Shown: positions 1-10,716 of the stretch, piece after piece
How the letters are laid out: the number at the start of each line of letters is the position of its first letter
How positions within the stretch are numbered: position 1 is the first letter of the stretch
NCBI GenBank assembly: GCA_023014335.1
Contig: JAECYW010000011.1
Coordinates: 2,294,001 to 2,358,000, forward strand
Length of the DNA: 64,000 nucleotides
Direction of reading: 5' to 3'
Origin: Galerina marginata
Taxonomy: Eukaryota; Basidiomycota; Agaricomycetes; Agaricales; Galerinaceae
The notes under the pieces: generated by a model
What the model saw: the letters and a program-made list of their open reading frames with translations, nothing else
Database searches by the model: none
What the model was told of the DNA's origin: nothing
Position numbers and translations under genes: made by a program

Positions 1-545
1 CGATTTGGCCTTGGTTTTGCCTTTTGAACCGTATTTAAGTAAACGGTTTGGCAAGGCCAGCTTAAACTCAGGGTCGGTACGAGGGCGCTTCGGCAAAACG
101 GCCTCAGCAACATCTTCATCGTCTCGGAGACGTTTAGGGACCCTTGGTGATGCTTCGAACGAAGGGCTCGTGAGTACAGAACAGAATTAACTAAGTAATA
201 TTTACCTCTGAGGTCCACGTCGATTGTTGGTTCGAGTGCCCCATGGCTGGGCAGGCCGTTATCATTCTCAACGAATGAAGTCGTGGGAAATTGGTTCTGG
301 TTGATATTTGGAGGAGAAAGTTCGGACGAGGAATGGGGAGACGAGGGGGAACCAATATCGGAATATGCTTGATCGAATCCAGAGCAAGCCCCGCTTTTTT
401 CCCCGACAACTTCTCGAGACCTTTCTTGAACTATAGGAGCATGACTCTGCTTTCTGATGGTTCTTATAGAATAGTCGGCTTGGTAAGGGTGATGGCGTTT
501 TTCCAGGATACGCTGGAGTAGTGGTGGTTCTCGCCCGGGGTCAGG
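1..545 (-). CDS. Unidentified protein, cut by left window edge
   Basis: A coding stretch on the minus strand runs off the left edge. Two exon-like blocks (about 545-206 and 166-1) are separated by a short GT-AG intron-like gap. The first block translates without stops into a Ser/Pro-rich sequence containing LLQRILEKRHHPYQAD and SPSSPHSSSELSP. The second is basic and has PKRLRDDED and PKRPRTDPEF, which look like nuclear localisation signals. More exon may lie upstream near 600-760, where a Pro-rich reading ends at a GTGAGT donor. I do not recognise the family. The joins I tried between blocks do not keep phase perfectly, so the exon borders are uncertain. Confidence 0.4.
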
Positions 546-1861
546 CTTGCGAAGCCTTAAGAGGCCTGACCATGAAAAACGAGGTCCATTAGTGTCGACC
601 AATAGCAAGTATCTAGAACTCACCTTTGGAGGCTCTACGTCTGGAAGCGAATTTAGGGAGATCGGAGGGCATAGTTTTGGTGTGGCATGAGGGGTGGTAA
701 GACTTGACTTAAAGGCTTCATATAGGTCGTGGTGGCAGGTCCAAGAGCTGGAAATCTAGGCGTGAATGGTTTAACAAAGAATTTGAGCATGACAACTTGA
801 TGACAACGGAGGATAATTCACAAAGGTTGTCATTGCTTGCGGACCTTACCGGGCCGGCGGTAAATTTAAAGATGCACACTTCGGGCTTGGGCGTTTAGCT
901 GACGATACAATCAAGATTCAAGATATGGGCATATGAGCACTCCTTGAAGATCACTTTCTAGGATTTGACGAGTTCTGAAACCTATAACCCCGGTCCCAAA
1001 CCACGCTACTGCCGACGAAAATAGGTGTATGAATGGGAGGGAGACGGGCAATGGTAAGTAAGGTCAATGGTAAGTTCGGCTTGCGTTTTGGACTGCTTTG
1101 AGCATCAAAAATCATGCATTTGAGCTGACAGTGGTGGATGATGTTCCGTGATATAACCTCCAGCGGCCAGGTCAACTCGGCCTTGTCGGAAAGATTTTTA
1201 GTACTGCGTTAAATTACCGTATAACCTACAGGACGTGTTCATTGCCCCCTGTCGACCTTGACATCGGACCTTGACATCGGACTGGAAGGGATGCTCAGCT
1301 GCGGGGACTTTAGCAACTTCATTATACTGACCATAGATTTAGGCAGTAGACTAGTACCAACTTTTGATGCTCTCCGTGGCTGGATCGACGACAAGTATTG
1401 AGGCAAAACATGGTTAAGTATATGCACCGGAAAGATTAGAAGTGAATTCTTTTAGTTTCTTTACAGAATCGAGTTCAAAAAGACGTACAGAGTTAGACGG
1501 TCTTCATGGGTAGGAATGTAGACGAATCTCCTCCGACAAAAATCCGATTCTGAGAGATTCTGAGTTGCGATTACAATTATTCTTGTTCCAAATTCGATTT
1601 TAGAACGTTCGTCCCATGAATCGCCCATAATCGTTTACTCCGAGTTTACTCTGACTAGTACTGTTCCCAAGTTATGCTTCGGTGGCGAAAAACGATTCCG
1701 AAGTCCTACTAGCAATTGTCAGCTCTCAGCGCTATGCAGTTTCCGAGGGCGAGTCTTTTCGTTCTCGACAGAATCGACACGATGAGGGAATTGCCTTGCC
1801 GTGAAGTAAATCGCTTGGTGCATGGCGGCATGAAGATTGCATGGGATTTACTAAGATTTTG

Positions 1862-1903
1862 CGAAATCAGCCAAAGTCGGCAGCCCGACTTTGGCTGATT
1901 TCG
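1862..1903. repeat. Perfect 19-bp stem hairpin (left arm)
   Basis: The 19 bases at 1,862-1,880 pair perfectly with 1,885-1,903 around a 4-base loop, CAGC. The stem core is AAATCAGCCAAAGTCGG. A partial third copy of the AATCAGCC/GGTTGATT theme follows at about 1,904-1,915. It lies in sequence with no gene. It could form a cruciform or be the remains of a small transposon end. Confidence 0.8.
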
Positions 1904-2398
1904 GTTGATTTGGCGAATCACGTGATGTCGATCAGACTCGGTCCGTCTGGCTGGGCGGCCTACGTTGTACCTTTAACCACTCTTGTCTCATGTTTACCAA
2001 CCCACGTCAGCTCCACCACTCCTTAGAGCTGATATTCCATACCCCCGTGCACGCATGAGGACAGTCCCTGTTTGGGATTTGACGTAAGGATTTGACGCAG
2101 AGAAATCCGGGTCTGTGTCCTCGTCCGCATGGCATGGTTTGCGAACAAAAAGTACGAAATCTGTGTCGACGTGCGTATGATTTGCAAATGCTAATGCCAA
2201 AGAACAGACACTGCAGAGTCCGGATCTGTTGCACTTAAACGCACGCGCCAATGACGCTCTCCACAGACGATTATGTGACCTCGGTCTGGTTTTTATATTG
2301 GAAGTGAGACTATGATTATGGGATTCACTCCTGTGAGTACGTCGTCTGACTCATCGACATATCTGCCCGAGCTTACTGTAGTTTGATCGCGGCAGCAC

Positions 2399-4414
2399 AG
2401 ATGGCCTCGGATGGCGAAGAGTGGACGAGCCCGTGGACGCAGCCGTTGAAATCGCCCAAATGTTGGCTTGTTACTTTACTCATTCAGGCTGCGGAGGTGG
2501 TTCGAGATGCTATTCTGTAGGTTTCCATGCTTCACCCACGATTCTAACTTTTTGCTCATTTTGATAGCACGGAGCCTCAGCCAGCGTTCTATCAGTCCTA
2601 CGAATATTTACGAGGACAATGACTGGGTGTCATCAAGATCAATACTCTTGTTGCCGACAGGCTGGAAAAAGACAGTCTAGAACGGACTATTCACCCTCGT
2701 CATCTTCCAATGCTGGTGAAATTTAAACCATCGCTCAACTACAACAATGGAGGGTATCTGTACAACAAAAGTGCGTTTTATTGCCTTGCTATTCTATGAG
2801 TAATTTCAGTGTTGACGCTTTCAATCGTGTAGGCCACGCTATGCGGTTCAAAGACTCTCAAGAACAAGAAGTCTACCCTCGCGAAAATACCAACGCATGG
2901 AATGTCGAACTTGTTTACGCCGGGCTGGATGTTCTCGGAGCCACGCCATGGGTAGTAACCAGGGTCATCTTCGATATCGTCATGGCCATGTGGAACTTTG
3001 GAGAGCAGATGGGCAAGATCCCGCATGCCGTGTTCGATCCAACCCAAGCTTGTAATTCCAGAAGGCGCAGACACGGATCTGCAGGCTCGGAGCAAGACGC
3101 GTGTACCAAGGAGATATTTAGAGAGATGGACGGGTTTCTGTCGCTTATGAGCGTCCTGTCTTCCTTCAGTTCGCCCATTCCCGTTCCCGTTCCCGCTCGA
3201 GCAACGACGCAACCGCAGATCCATGTTCGTACCCCGACACTACACCGAGTCACTATGTTGTGCGACAGAGGGCTGGGGTTGGGGCGAAGGGGAATAATCA
3301 CTCGGATGGGCGTAGTGTGAATTATAAGATTGAGATTACTCGAGCTGTGCGTACTTTAATTTTCATTTTGACATTGGTGCTGATTCGCTTCAGTTTCTAG
3401 ACGACACCTTCTTCCTACCGCATAACCTGGACTTCTGAAGGACGCGCCTATCCCATCCCACCACATCTGAACCACATGGGCGGCGATCTGTCTCGTGGAC
3501 GTATTCGGCGAATTCCATTATAAGGAATTTTTTGCTGATTTTTGGAGAGTCCGACCACTGAGTGTTCGTGGCTTCCGGTGGCTCAAGATTCACGCGGCGA
3601 ATTTGTACGGTTACGATAAAGCCAACTTCGACGACAGGGTAGAATGGGTCGAGGAGCATCTTGACCCTGTTTTAGAGTTTGCGAATAAGTGTGTGATTTC
3701 CGGCAGATCTACCTTTGAATTCATTAGTGACCTACCTCTAGGGCTCCCGAGACGACCCATGGCAATTCCTTGCTACCTGCATGGAGATCAGGAACGCAGT
3801 CCAGCTCGACGATCCCATGCAGTATTCCTCAGCCCTGCCTATCCATCAGGACAGCGCTTACAACGGGCTGCAGCACTACGCCGCGCTCGGCGGCGATGTC
3901 CAAGGTGCCCAGCAGGTCAACTTGGCTGCGGCTGACGAGCCCTCCGATGTGCATACGCACATCAGCTCCAAGGTTCAGCAGATTGTCAGCGAGAAGGCGG
4001 AGGCGGGTGTGGAGCTTGCTGAGCTGTTGAATGGGAAGATTTCGAGGGATGTCGTCAAACAGACTGTCAGTCTTTTTCTGGTGGAGGGTAAAATGGGGGA
4101 TACTGATATTTTTTTTCGTAGGTTATGACTACTGTTTACGGTTGTCAATTTCATCGGTTCTCGAGACCAGGAATGACGCCTCTGTCCAGGCTTGCGTCAT
4201 CCTGTAAGCGGAGGCGGGTGTGGACCTTGCTCAGCTGCTCAATGGGAAAATCTCGAGGAATGTCGTCAGACAGGCTGTCAGTGTTTTTCCGGCGGAGGGT
4301 AAAATGGGATATTGATATTTTGTTTTCATAGGTTATGACGACTGTTTACGGTGTCACTTTCATCGGCGCTCGAGATCAGGAATGTCGCCTCTGTCCAGGC
4401 CTGCGTCATCCTGT
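2399..4414 (+). pseudogene. Mitochondrial RNA polymerase (RPO41) fragment, left arm
   Basis: A decayed piece of the nuclear gene for the single-subunit, T7-like mitochondrial RNA polymerase. Family peptides appear in order: PAFYQSYEYLRGQ, ERTIHPRHLPMLVK, AMRFKDSQEQEVY, NVELVYAGLDVLG, then a broken FLDDTFFLPHNLDF block, GLQHYAALGGD and MTTVYG. They lie in different frames separated by intron-like gaps. It is not functional: TGA stands in frame after YEYLRGQ (2,620-2,622), another TGA plus a frame change follows HNLDF near 3,436, and the C-terminal polymerase half is missing. A 211-bp stretch at the 3' end is duplicated in tandem. It was probably copied from the host gene before the arms duplicated. 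Confidence 0.85.
3993..4414. repeat. 211-bp tandem duplication inside the RPO41 pseudogene (left)
   Basis: Units of about 211 bp at 3,993-4,203 and 4,204-4,414 share AGGCGGGTGTGGA near their start, GTCGTCA and TTATGAC in the middle and GCGTCATCCTG at the end. Each unit holds an exon end, an intron and the next exon start of the polymerase fragment. The copies differ at many positions, so the duplication is old. Confidence 0.8.
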
Positions 4415-6388
4415 TCATGGGCGTTTCTATGGTTTTCTTTTTTTATCCGATAGCAAGCAAGGCAAGATATTTTTTTCTGAGAGCTCATTCAGTACTGATC
4501 CGTAGGCTGATTAGGCCACAAGTATTCCGCGAGATTGCTCTGCTGAAGCCTTGGGTGAGGTCCACAAGGTTGACTAGATGGCATTTTGAAGTATATTCAT
4601 TTTGTCAATAACCCGTCGAGTGCTGATCTGTTGTCCGCGTTTGCAGTCACGAGTCCCTTGACTAACTGACTGTAACATCAACGTCTCTAAAGCCTGCATA
4701 AAGTCAGCAAGTGGTATTTCGCGGAAATGGTATTTTGATGATCTCTTCAAGCGCAGGTAAGTCTTACATTTTTAGAGTATGCGGAATTTCTCTGCTCTTT
4801 TGCCTTGGTTGGCTTTCCTTCTTTCCTTCTTCTCTTCTTTCTTTTCTGTTCGTTTCGTTTTCTCCTGTGGTTCGTTTTCTACCCGTTCAGGAGGAGATCG
4901 TCGTTTTATGGCCGTCGATGCATTTTCGACGTTTTGGCGTATTGGGTATTTCATATTTTAGACAATGTTTCTTTTTGGGTTTTCTCTTTGCCTTCAATTG
5001 TTGGTCGTCGTGATGTGGGATGCGCGATGAGAGTTATGAAGGATGACCAGCAGGACGAGCATGACCAGCAGGAGCAGGAGAAACACCAGGCATTGGCTGA
5101 CTCTGCTTCTGCTATTCTGTCAGGAGGGTTTCTCGACGTTTTTTCTACTTTCTTTTTTCCTTTCTTTTTCTTTTTCGTATTCGTATTCGTTTTCTTTTCC
5201 TGTCCCGTCCTTCTATCCCTTAACCAGGATGGACTTTAGATAGGAGGACAAGGAGGACGTGCTTCGTTTTCGTTCTTGCTATGCTTTCAACGTTTTTATG
5301 CGTTTTATGTGTTTAGCGGGTTTTTATTTTTTCTCCGTCATGGGTGATGATGACGATGACGATTAGCAATGGAAGCTGATTATGAGAGGCATGCTCGCAG
5401 GCCGGGATGGGCAGTTGTTATCGTTCGGGTTTGATTTGCTTTTGTTTGGTTGGGAGATTATTGTTCTGTTCTGGGTTTACTCGCTTTTCTCTTTCCTTCT
5501 GCTTTCCTTCTTTTTATTTCGGTGGCTGGGTTTGGTGGTTCTGCTCGTTTCCTTGTCATTGGTTTTCTATTTGAGGAGACGGACGTTGGTTCACTCATTT
5601 TAGCTGTTGGTGGTGTTTGTGAGTAATCTTTGGTGTTGGTTCTTTCTCGTCGGTCTGCTGTTATCGATTGTGGGCGATGACGACGACGACGACGACTACA
5701 GGAGGACCACGACGAAGAGAACTTTGGGTTGTTGGAATTGACTCTTCGAGTGCTCCTGGTTTTAATTCTGGTTTTGGTTCTAAATCATTCGTTTTGGATT
5801 TGATACCCTTTTATTTTTCCTTTTGGCTTTCATAGTTGTTTTTCGAGAATTTTCTCTTCTATTTTCAGTTTCTGAGAAGGATGTCGGCCATCTGAGGTTT
5901 TTTCAGTGACTAATTCTTTGTCTGGTTTTTGTGACGTTTTTGGTGGTGTTTTTTGTTAGCTTCTTTCTCTTGCGTCATCCGTCATAACGGTTTCGGCAGG
6001 AGAAGGGGAAGGTTCCGAGGTTCCGAAGATCTGTGCGTTTTTCCGTTGAGAGATGGTGGTGGCGAGCTGGATTTTGTGTTGATTTGATGTGTTTTAGGCG
6101 TTTGGGTTGTTTGTAGGCGATTTTTTGGGTTGATTAACTTGTCCTGCTCCTGCTCCTGTGCCCGTTGTCCGCCACGATGATGACGAGCAGCAGGAGGAGA
6201 GTGTGTGAGCGGTTATGTTGAGGTTTTAGCGTCTGGCGTTACTGGTCACTTGGCTTCGTATTTTGACTTTCTTTTATTACTTTTCTTTTGGTTCTTTCGT
6301 TCTTTCCGCATTTTTGTTTTCCATTTCTCTGCCTTGTGCTACTCGTCATTTTTGTGCTGGTCCTAATGATCATTCTTCTTCTCTTCAG
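4415..6388. other. Pyrimidine-rich stretch without a convincing gene (left arm)
   Basis: About 2 kb in which the plus strand is very rich in T and C-containing T tracts, for example the CTTCTTT-like runs at 4,820-4,870 and 5,140-5,210. There are also short GAC/GAT runs near 5,350 and 5,680. Open frames here are Phe/Leu/Ser-rich by-products of the base bias and are not gene-like. It lies directly upstream of the Ser/Thr-rich gene fragment and may be an old promoter or intron region. Confidence 0.6.
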
Positions 6389-7739
6389 GTCCAGGACGCG
6401 ACTCTAAACCAAATTCGAAGACGATCAAATCATCATCTTCTGGTGCCAGTGATGATGCTATGGGCAGTGGCGAAACGGTACCAACAACGACGGCTACTTA
6501 CAATAATTTTGTTCAACCTACATATGGTACATTTTTATCTACCCCGTATCGTCTATATTTGCTAACTGATCTTCCTATTTTCACAGCTCCTGCTCCTGCT
6601 CCTCAAGACAACCTGTTCCTCTGGCAACTGCTCATCAAACTTCTCGTACATAGCCCATGCCAAAACCTCCGCCCACGTTCAGTCCGCCTCCTCGTCATCG
6701 ACTGGGTGGACAGAGTCGAACTCGCCGTTGAGTTCGTCTACTTCTACTGTTACGCCTGCCAAGATCAAGAGGGACGATGAGAAGGTGCGATTGTCGAATC
6801 TTTTGGTGGATGGAGCGGATTTGGTTGTGGAGGGGTTGGAAGGTTCGACCTCGGGATCGACGGCAGAACAGCCAACGTCGACATTATCTTCAGCTAATAC
6901 TTCAATGACAACCTCAACAACAACCACGACTTCTCGACCTCCTGCATCTTCTTCTACCGCAACTTCGCCCAACAGTGATTCAGGCGATAACAAAACGCTA
7001 ACACCGCCCATCTCGCTTGTGGTGCAGGGTGCAAGGCAGCCACAGCTGAAAACTTCGACTTTGTCAGAATCGTGGTGGAATTATGTTGGGTGGACTCCAT
7101 CGTCGTTATCGTCGACTACAGCTCCGCCTGCTGCTGCTGCGGACGTTAACGCTGACGAGGCCCAGACGAAGAAGCTTACGGAAGTGCTGAAGGATACAGA
7201 TGGGGTTGAGCGGGTGCTGGTCACGGAGGGTGCTGATGCCTCTGCGACTGGTTCTGGTTTCGCTTCCGCCGCCGTGGTGCCTGAGGAGGAGGATCACGAT
7301 CGTGATCGAGTGGGATTGGCAACTGGTAGCCTGACAACGGAGCCGACCACGACGACGACGACCACTACAGAGAAGTGCAGAGACCACAGGGACGATGGCT
7401 GCGGGTTCGACCAGGATGACAGCCACGTCGACTTGGTTGGATCTGTGGTCTTGATATTATTCTTTGACTTCAACCACCACCAAAAGAACATCAGAGCCCG
7501 AGGCTACGATGCCAAACAATGCAGAGGAGTTTCGTGACGAAATTAAGGCAGGCAATGTTTCCGGAGATCAACCTACAGATGCGCCGAGTGAGACGAAGGA
7601 TGTCGATTCCTCATCGTTGGCACTAGCACCTACGTCGAGTTATGGAATGCATCCCTTTGCTTCACTTCGGAATGTCGCTAACATTAGATTTCCAACCACT
7701 ACTCTTGGATCTCAGCGTCTCCCTGGCCCGCTCTGGTGA
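6389..7739 (+). pseudogene. Ser/Thr-rich gene fragment, left arm
   Basis: Exon-like sequence begins after a CAG acceptor at 6,388. It reads through SKTIKSSSSGASDD to 6,526, crosses a good intron (GTACAT to CACAG, 6,527-6,586) and continues as APAPAPQDNL. One extra T near 6,616 then shifts the frame into SSGNCSSNFSYIAHAKTSAHV. A long Ser/Thr-rich part with the tryptophan motif ESWWNYVGW follows, and the frame is lost again near 7,500. The composition and the WW..GW motif recall an uncharacterised fungal Ser-rich protein, but I cannot name it. No start codon or upstream exon was found. It is probably a captured, broken fragment. Confidence 0.5.
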
Positions 7740-10480
7740 TTCTTTCAGGCCAAGGTTTGTTTGATTTTAGTTTTTCCCGAAATCTGCGCTGACTTCTCTA
7801 CTTCAGCTTCCAGACTGCATCTACGTCAATTTCGACCAGAACGCCCTGAACTTGACCTATGTTAACATTCGAATTTCGCTTCGCAATTCTTTTTGAAACT
7901 TTTGTACGTTCAAGTTTTATGTCTGCAAACCGTCAAGTTTTCATGCGTGATCTCTTCAGCTTGCTATGGACCCATTACTAGACCGTCTCTGTTTTGGTTT
8001 TCAGGGAAGGGTAACAACAACATTTGCCGCCCTGTTTGCGGACAATCTTTTTTGTGGTTAAACCCTTGAGGTCGAGAACACGTCTATCTTACGATGGCGA
8101 CAGCTTGTGGGTGGACGGGTGGCGTAGTGAAAAGAGGATTATCCGATGTAAGTATTTTGGTCGATTTTCAATTTTTGCTTCCGGCATTTTTAACCCTGAT
8201 TTTTACAGATATTGTGCTGGCTTTCCTACTCGACAAAGCTTTCAAAACTTTCCTAAGGCGAATACGGGAAGACGAGTGGCCTTCCAGCAGCAGGCTTTAA
8301 CTTCAAGAGTCGACATCAACTGGATATCCCATGCACAACTTGAATACGAACCCCAGACTACTCACACACAAGGTTCCGTGGTCTCTAAAGTCCCATATGC
8401 GTAGTATGTTACCGCGCTCAAAATTCAAGAGGACTTCCTGCTTTTCGTTAGTACCTTTCAATGCTGTCTTGACGCTGCCGCATCTTGGATATTTCAATGT
8501 TTATTTGCACCCTCGTATGTTTCAGTTCGCTTTTGTCTCAATTTGATACTTATTATTATCTTCGTATCCTCTAGAACTAGGTCTCCACGCTGGTAGTTTT
8601 AACTGGATTCTTCGTTAATTATGCGCTCCTGTCTGGCGAATTCGAGACCAAATTTGATTGTACCAACCCGGGCAAAATTCATACGATTTCCTTCTTTCTT
8701 TTGTAAATACTCTTCTCATATCTCCCAAATCTAGATACCATGGCGTGTTTTCATATCTAAGCCAAACGGTCCACGCAAATTTTGTATCTGTCGTCCCAAT
8801 ATATGGCCACATCAAGCGACTCAGTCGTGACACATCGTACAAATTTGCAGTTTTCTCACCAGAATTTCAAGATTTCTATCGGTTTGACTGGTTTTTTCGC
8901 AGTCGCTTTACCGTATCTTTTCATGACATTCTACACTCATGCAAGAAAATTCCGCGTTCTGCCACGACTACTGCCATTTCTCGATTTCGCATATCTGCTG
9001 AATTTCAAACTTCTGATATATTTGATGGACTCTTTCGTGTTTCACGCATTTCTCAGGCATGAAACGACCGCGACCCGTTCGCTTAGCTGTAAACCACCGT
9101 CTTGTTGGATATCTGCCTGGCGAGAATGATCTGAAGTCCAGAGCTTTGGACGAGCGTTTTTTGGTTCTTATTGATTTGAGGTCAGTGGAAATATTCGTCT
9201 TGTTGAAGGTCCGTTGAATACTGATTTGTTGTCGATTTTAGCCTACAAAGCATCGGCAAGATCTTTCTTTAGCAGAGCTCCTGAACTGAAGACCTGGCTA
9301 ATTAATATTCACGCTTTCTTGGCTAATTCTTTGAAGTCAAGGTACGTCTCCCATTTCATGTTTGGATCTCGTCGAATACTGATTCTCGTCCATTGCAATT
9401 GTTCAGAAGGCTTGGTCTGACTCTCGTTTTGGAATGTGGCTTGAAATCCTATGCTTGACCTTGAAGCATCTTCTCCGGCGCAGGTTCTAACCCGCAGGCC
9501 TGCCCACGTACTTTGCTCGGACGAACACAGCTCGGTATTCCGCACCCAAGTATTAGTACTGCTTGCGTAAAGTTCCCTGCACGATAAGTCGGTATGTGTC
9601 CGTGGCGGAATTCAGCTCCGCTACAGGCGGAATTTCTTCCACTCTATCATATCTCTAGTTATGCATGCGCAGCAGAATATTAATATTATTATCGTTTCCA
9701 CCTTTCAAGCCCGAATATGGTTGCACACCCTGTCTTATGGATATCCAAAAATCGGGGGAAATAGTCTGGGGAAATCGCCCGAATCAGCTACAAATCGTTC
9801 AAGTCTGCATCTTTTTCCTTTTTCAATTTCTGGAGACCAGAAAATGCCGAGAACGCTGGCGTTGTTTGGGTTCTAAATTGGTACACTCATTTCGTCAAAA
9901 ATTCGTAGAATGGAATACTCATCGTCGTCTGTTTTTATAGATTGCAAGGCAGTCACATGAGTTCTTCACACCCGGGATAACTTTAACCACAGTTTTGTTC
10001 TCGTATGTTTAACCTCGTTGAAAACTCGCCTAGCACTGATTTTCCTCTGTGTTCAGAGCCCGCCTTATATCGACCTACCCAAAGCTCCCATACAGTTGGC
10101 AAGTCCTTCAATGCAGTGCTGTCTAAATCTTAATGAATTCCGACATCGATCCCTAGACGGCAAGACTTCCTGTGACAATGCTTCAGTCAACCCCGAAACG
10201 CCTTGAATACAGTCCGACGAATCTCTCGGAGCAGAGAAAGCTACAGTTAATTTTGTCGAAATCTCGTTCACTGCTAAAATCTGGTCTGCTATAGCTTCTA
10301 GCCAGCAGTCACAATATTTCCACCCAGACATGCCGTTGAGCTCTGATTGCCTGGGGTGAAGCCAACTCATGTAAAGCTCGTCCATTTACTGACATATTCT
10401 CCGCAGGAGGGTGGCCCCGACGGTGAACCGCCACACACGTACACCCTCTCGACGGATCTGCTAACATGCGCCTGTTTTTC
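7740..10480. repeat. Old repeat region with intron-like pieces (left arm)
   Basis: No gene is recognisable in these 2.7 kb. Several segments look like spliceosomal introns, for example GTACGT at 9,342 to TTCAG near 9,408 with a TACTGAT branch-like site. The motif TCGAATACTGAT or close variants recurs near 9,219, 9,375 and 10,035, and again near 4,620 in the same arm. Parts resemble the diverged repeats at 26,480-29,250, so this is probably a decayed repeat family. Confidence 0.5.
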
Positions 10481-10716
10481 ACCTTCCTTCCCATAGAGTA
10501 TGAGAATACGTCGAACCGTCAATTACACCTCGTGGCGAACCAATGATGACGAGAAGTCGCCTTGCCCACTCTACGTTCATCTGCTTCGTAGGTCTCACTG
10601 GATGACCGTGACATATCGCGACAATTACCACTTCGCGTAACTAGGCCCCATCCTCATATTTCAACTACTCAGTATTACATCATTTCCTGCAGACGCGAAT
10701 GAACAATAAAGAACTC

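Larger units (their letters stand above)
1097..10480. repeat. Left arm of a 26-kb inverted repeat (palindrome)
   Basis: This 9,384-bp segment reappears in reverse complement at 16,863-26,246; paired positions add up to 27,343. Reading frames translated from both arms are identical throughout except for one base (position 2988 here, 24355 in the partner). Identity stops sharply inside at 10,480. Outside it fades over about 28 bp beyond 1,097, where a weaker match continues. The arm contains an RPO41 pseudogene, a Ser/Thr-rich gene fragment and old repeats. Confidence 0.95.

Noticed and set aside
4711..5603. Hydrophobic Phe/Leu-rich ORFs as membrane proteins
   Set aside because: They are translations of pyrimidine runs, overlap each other in several frames and lack any conserved motif.
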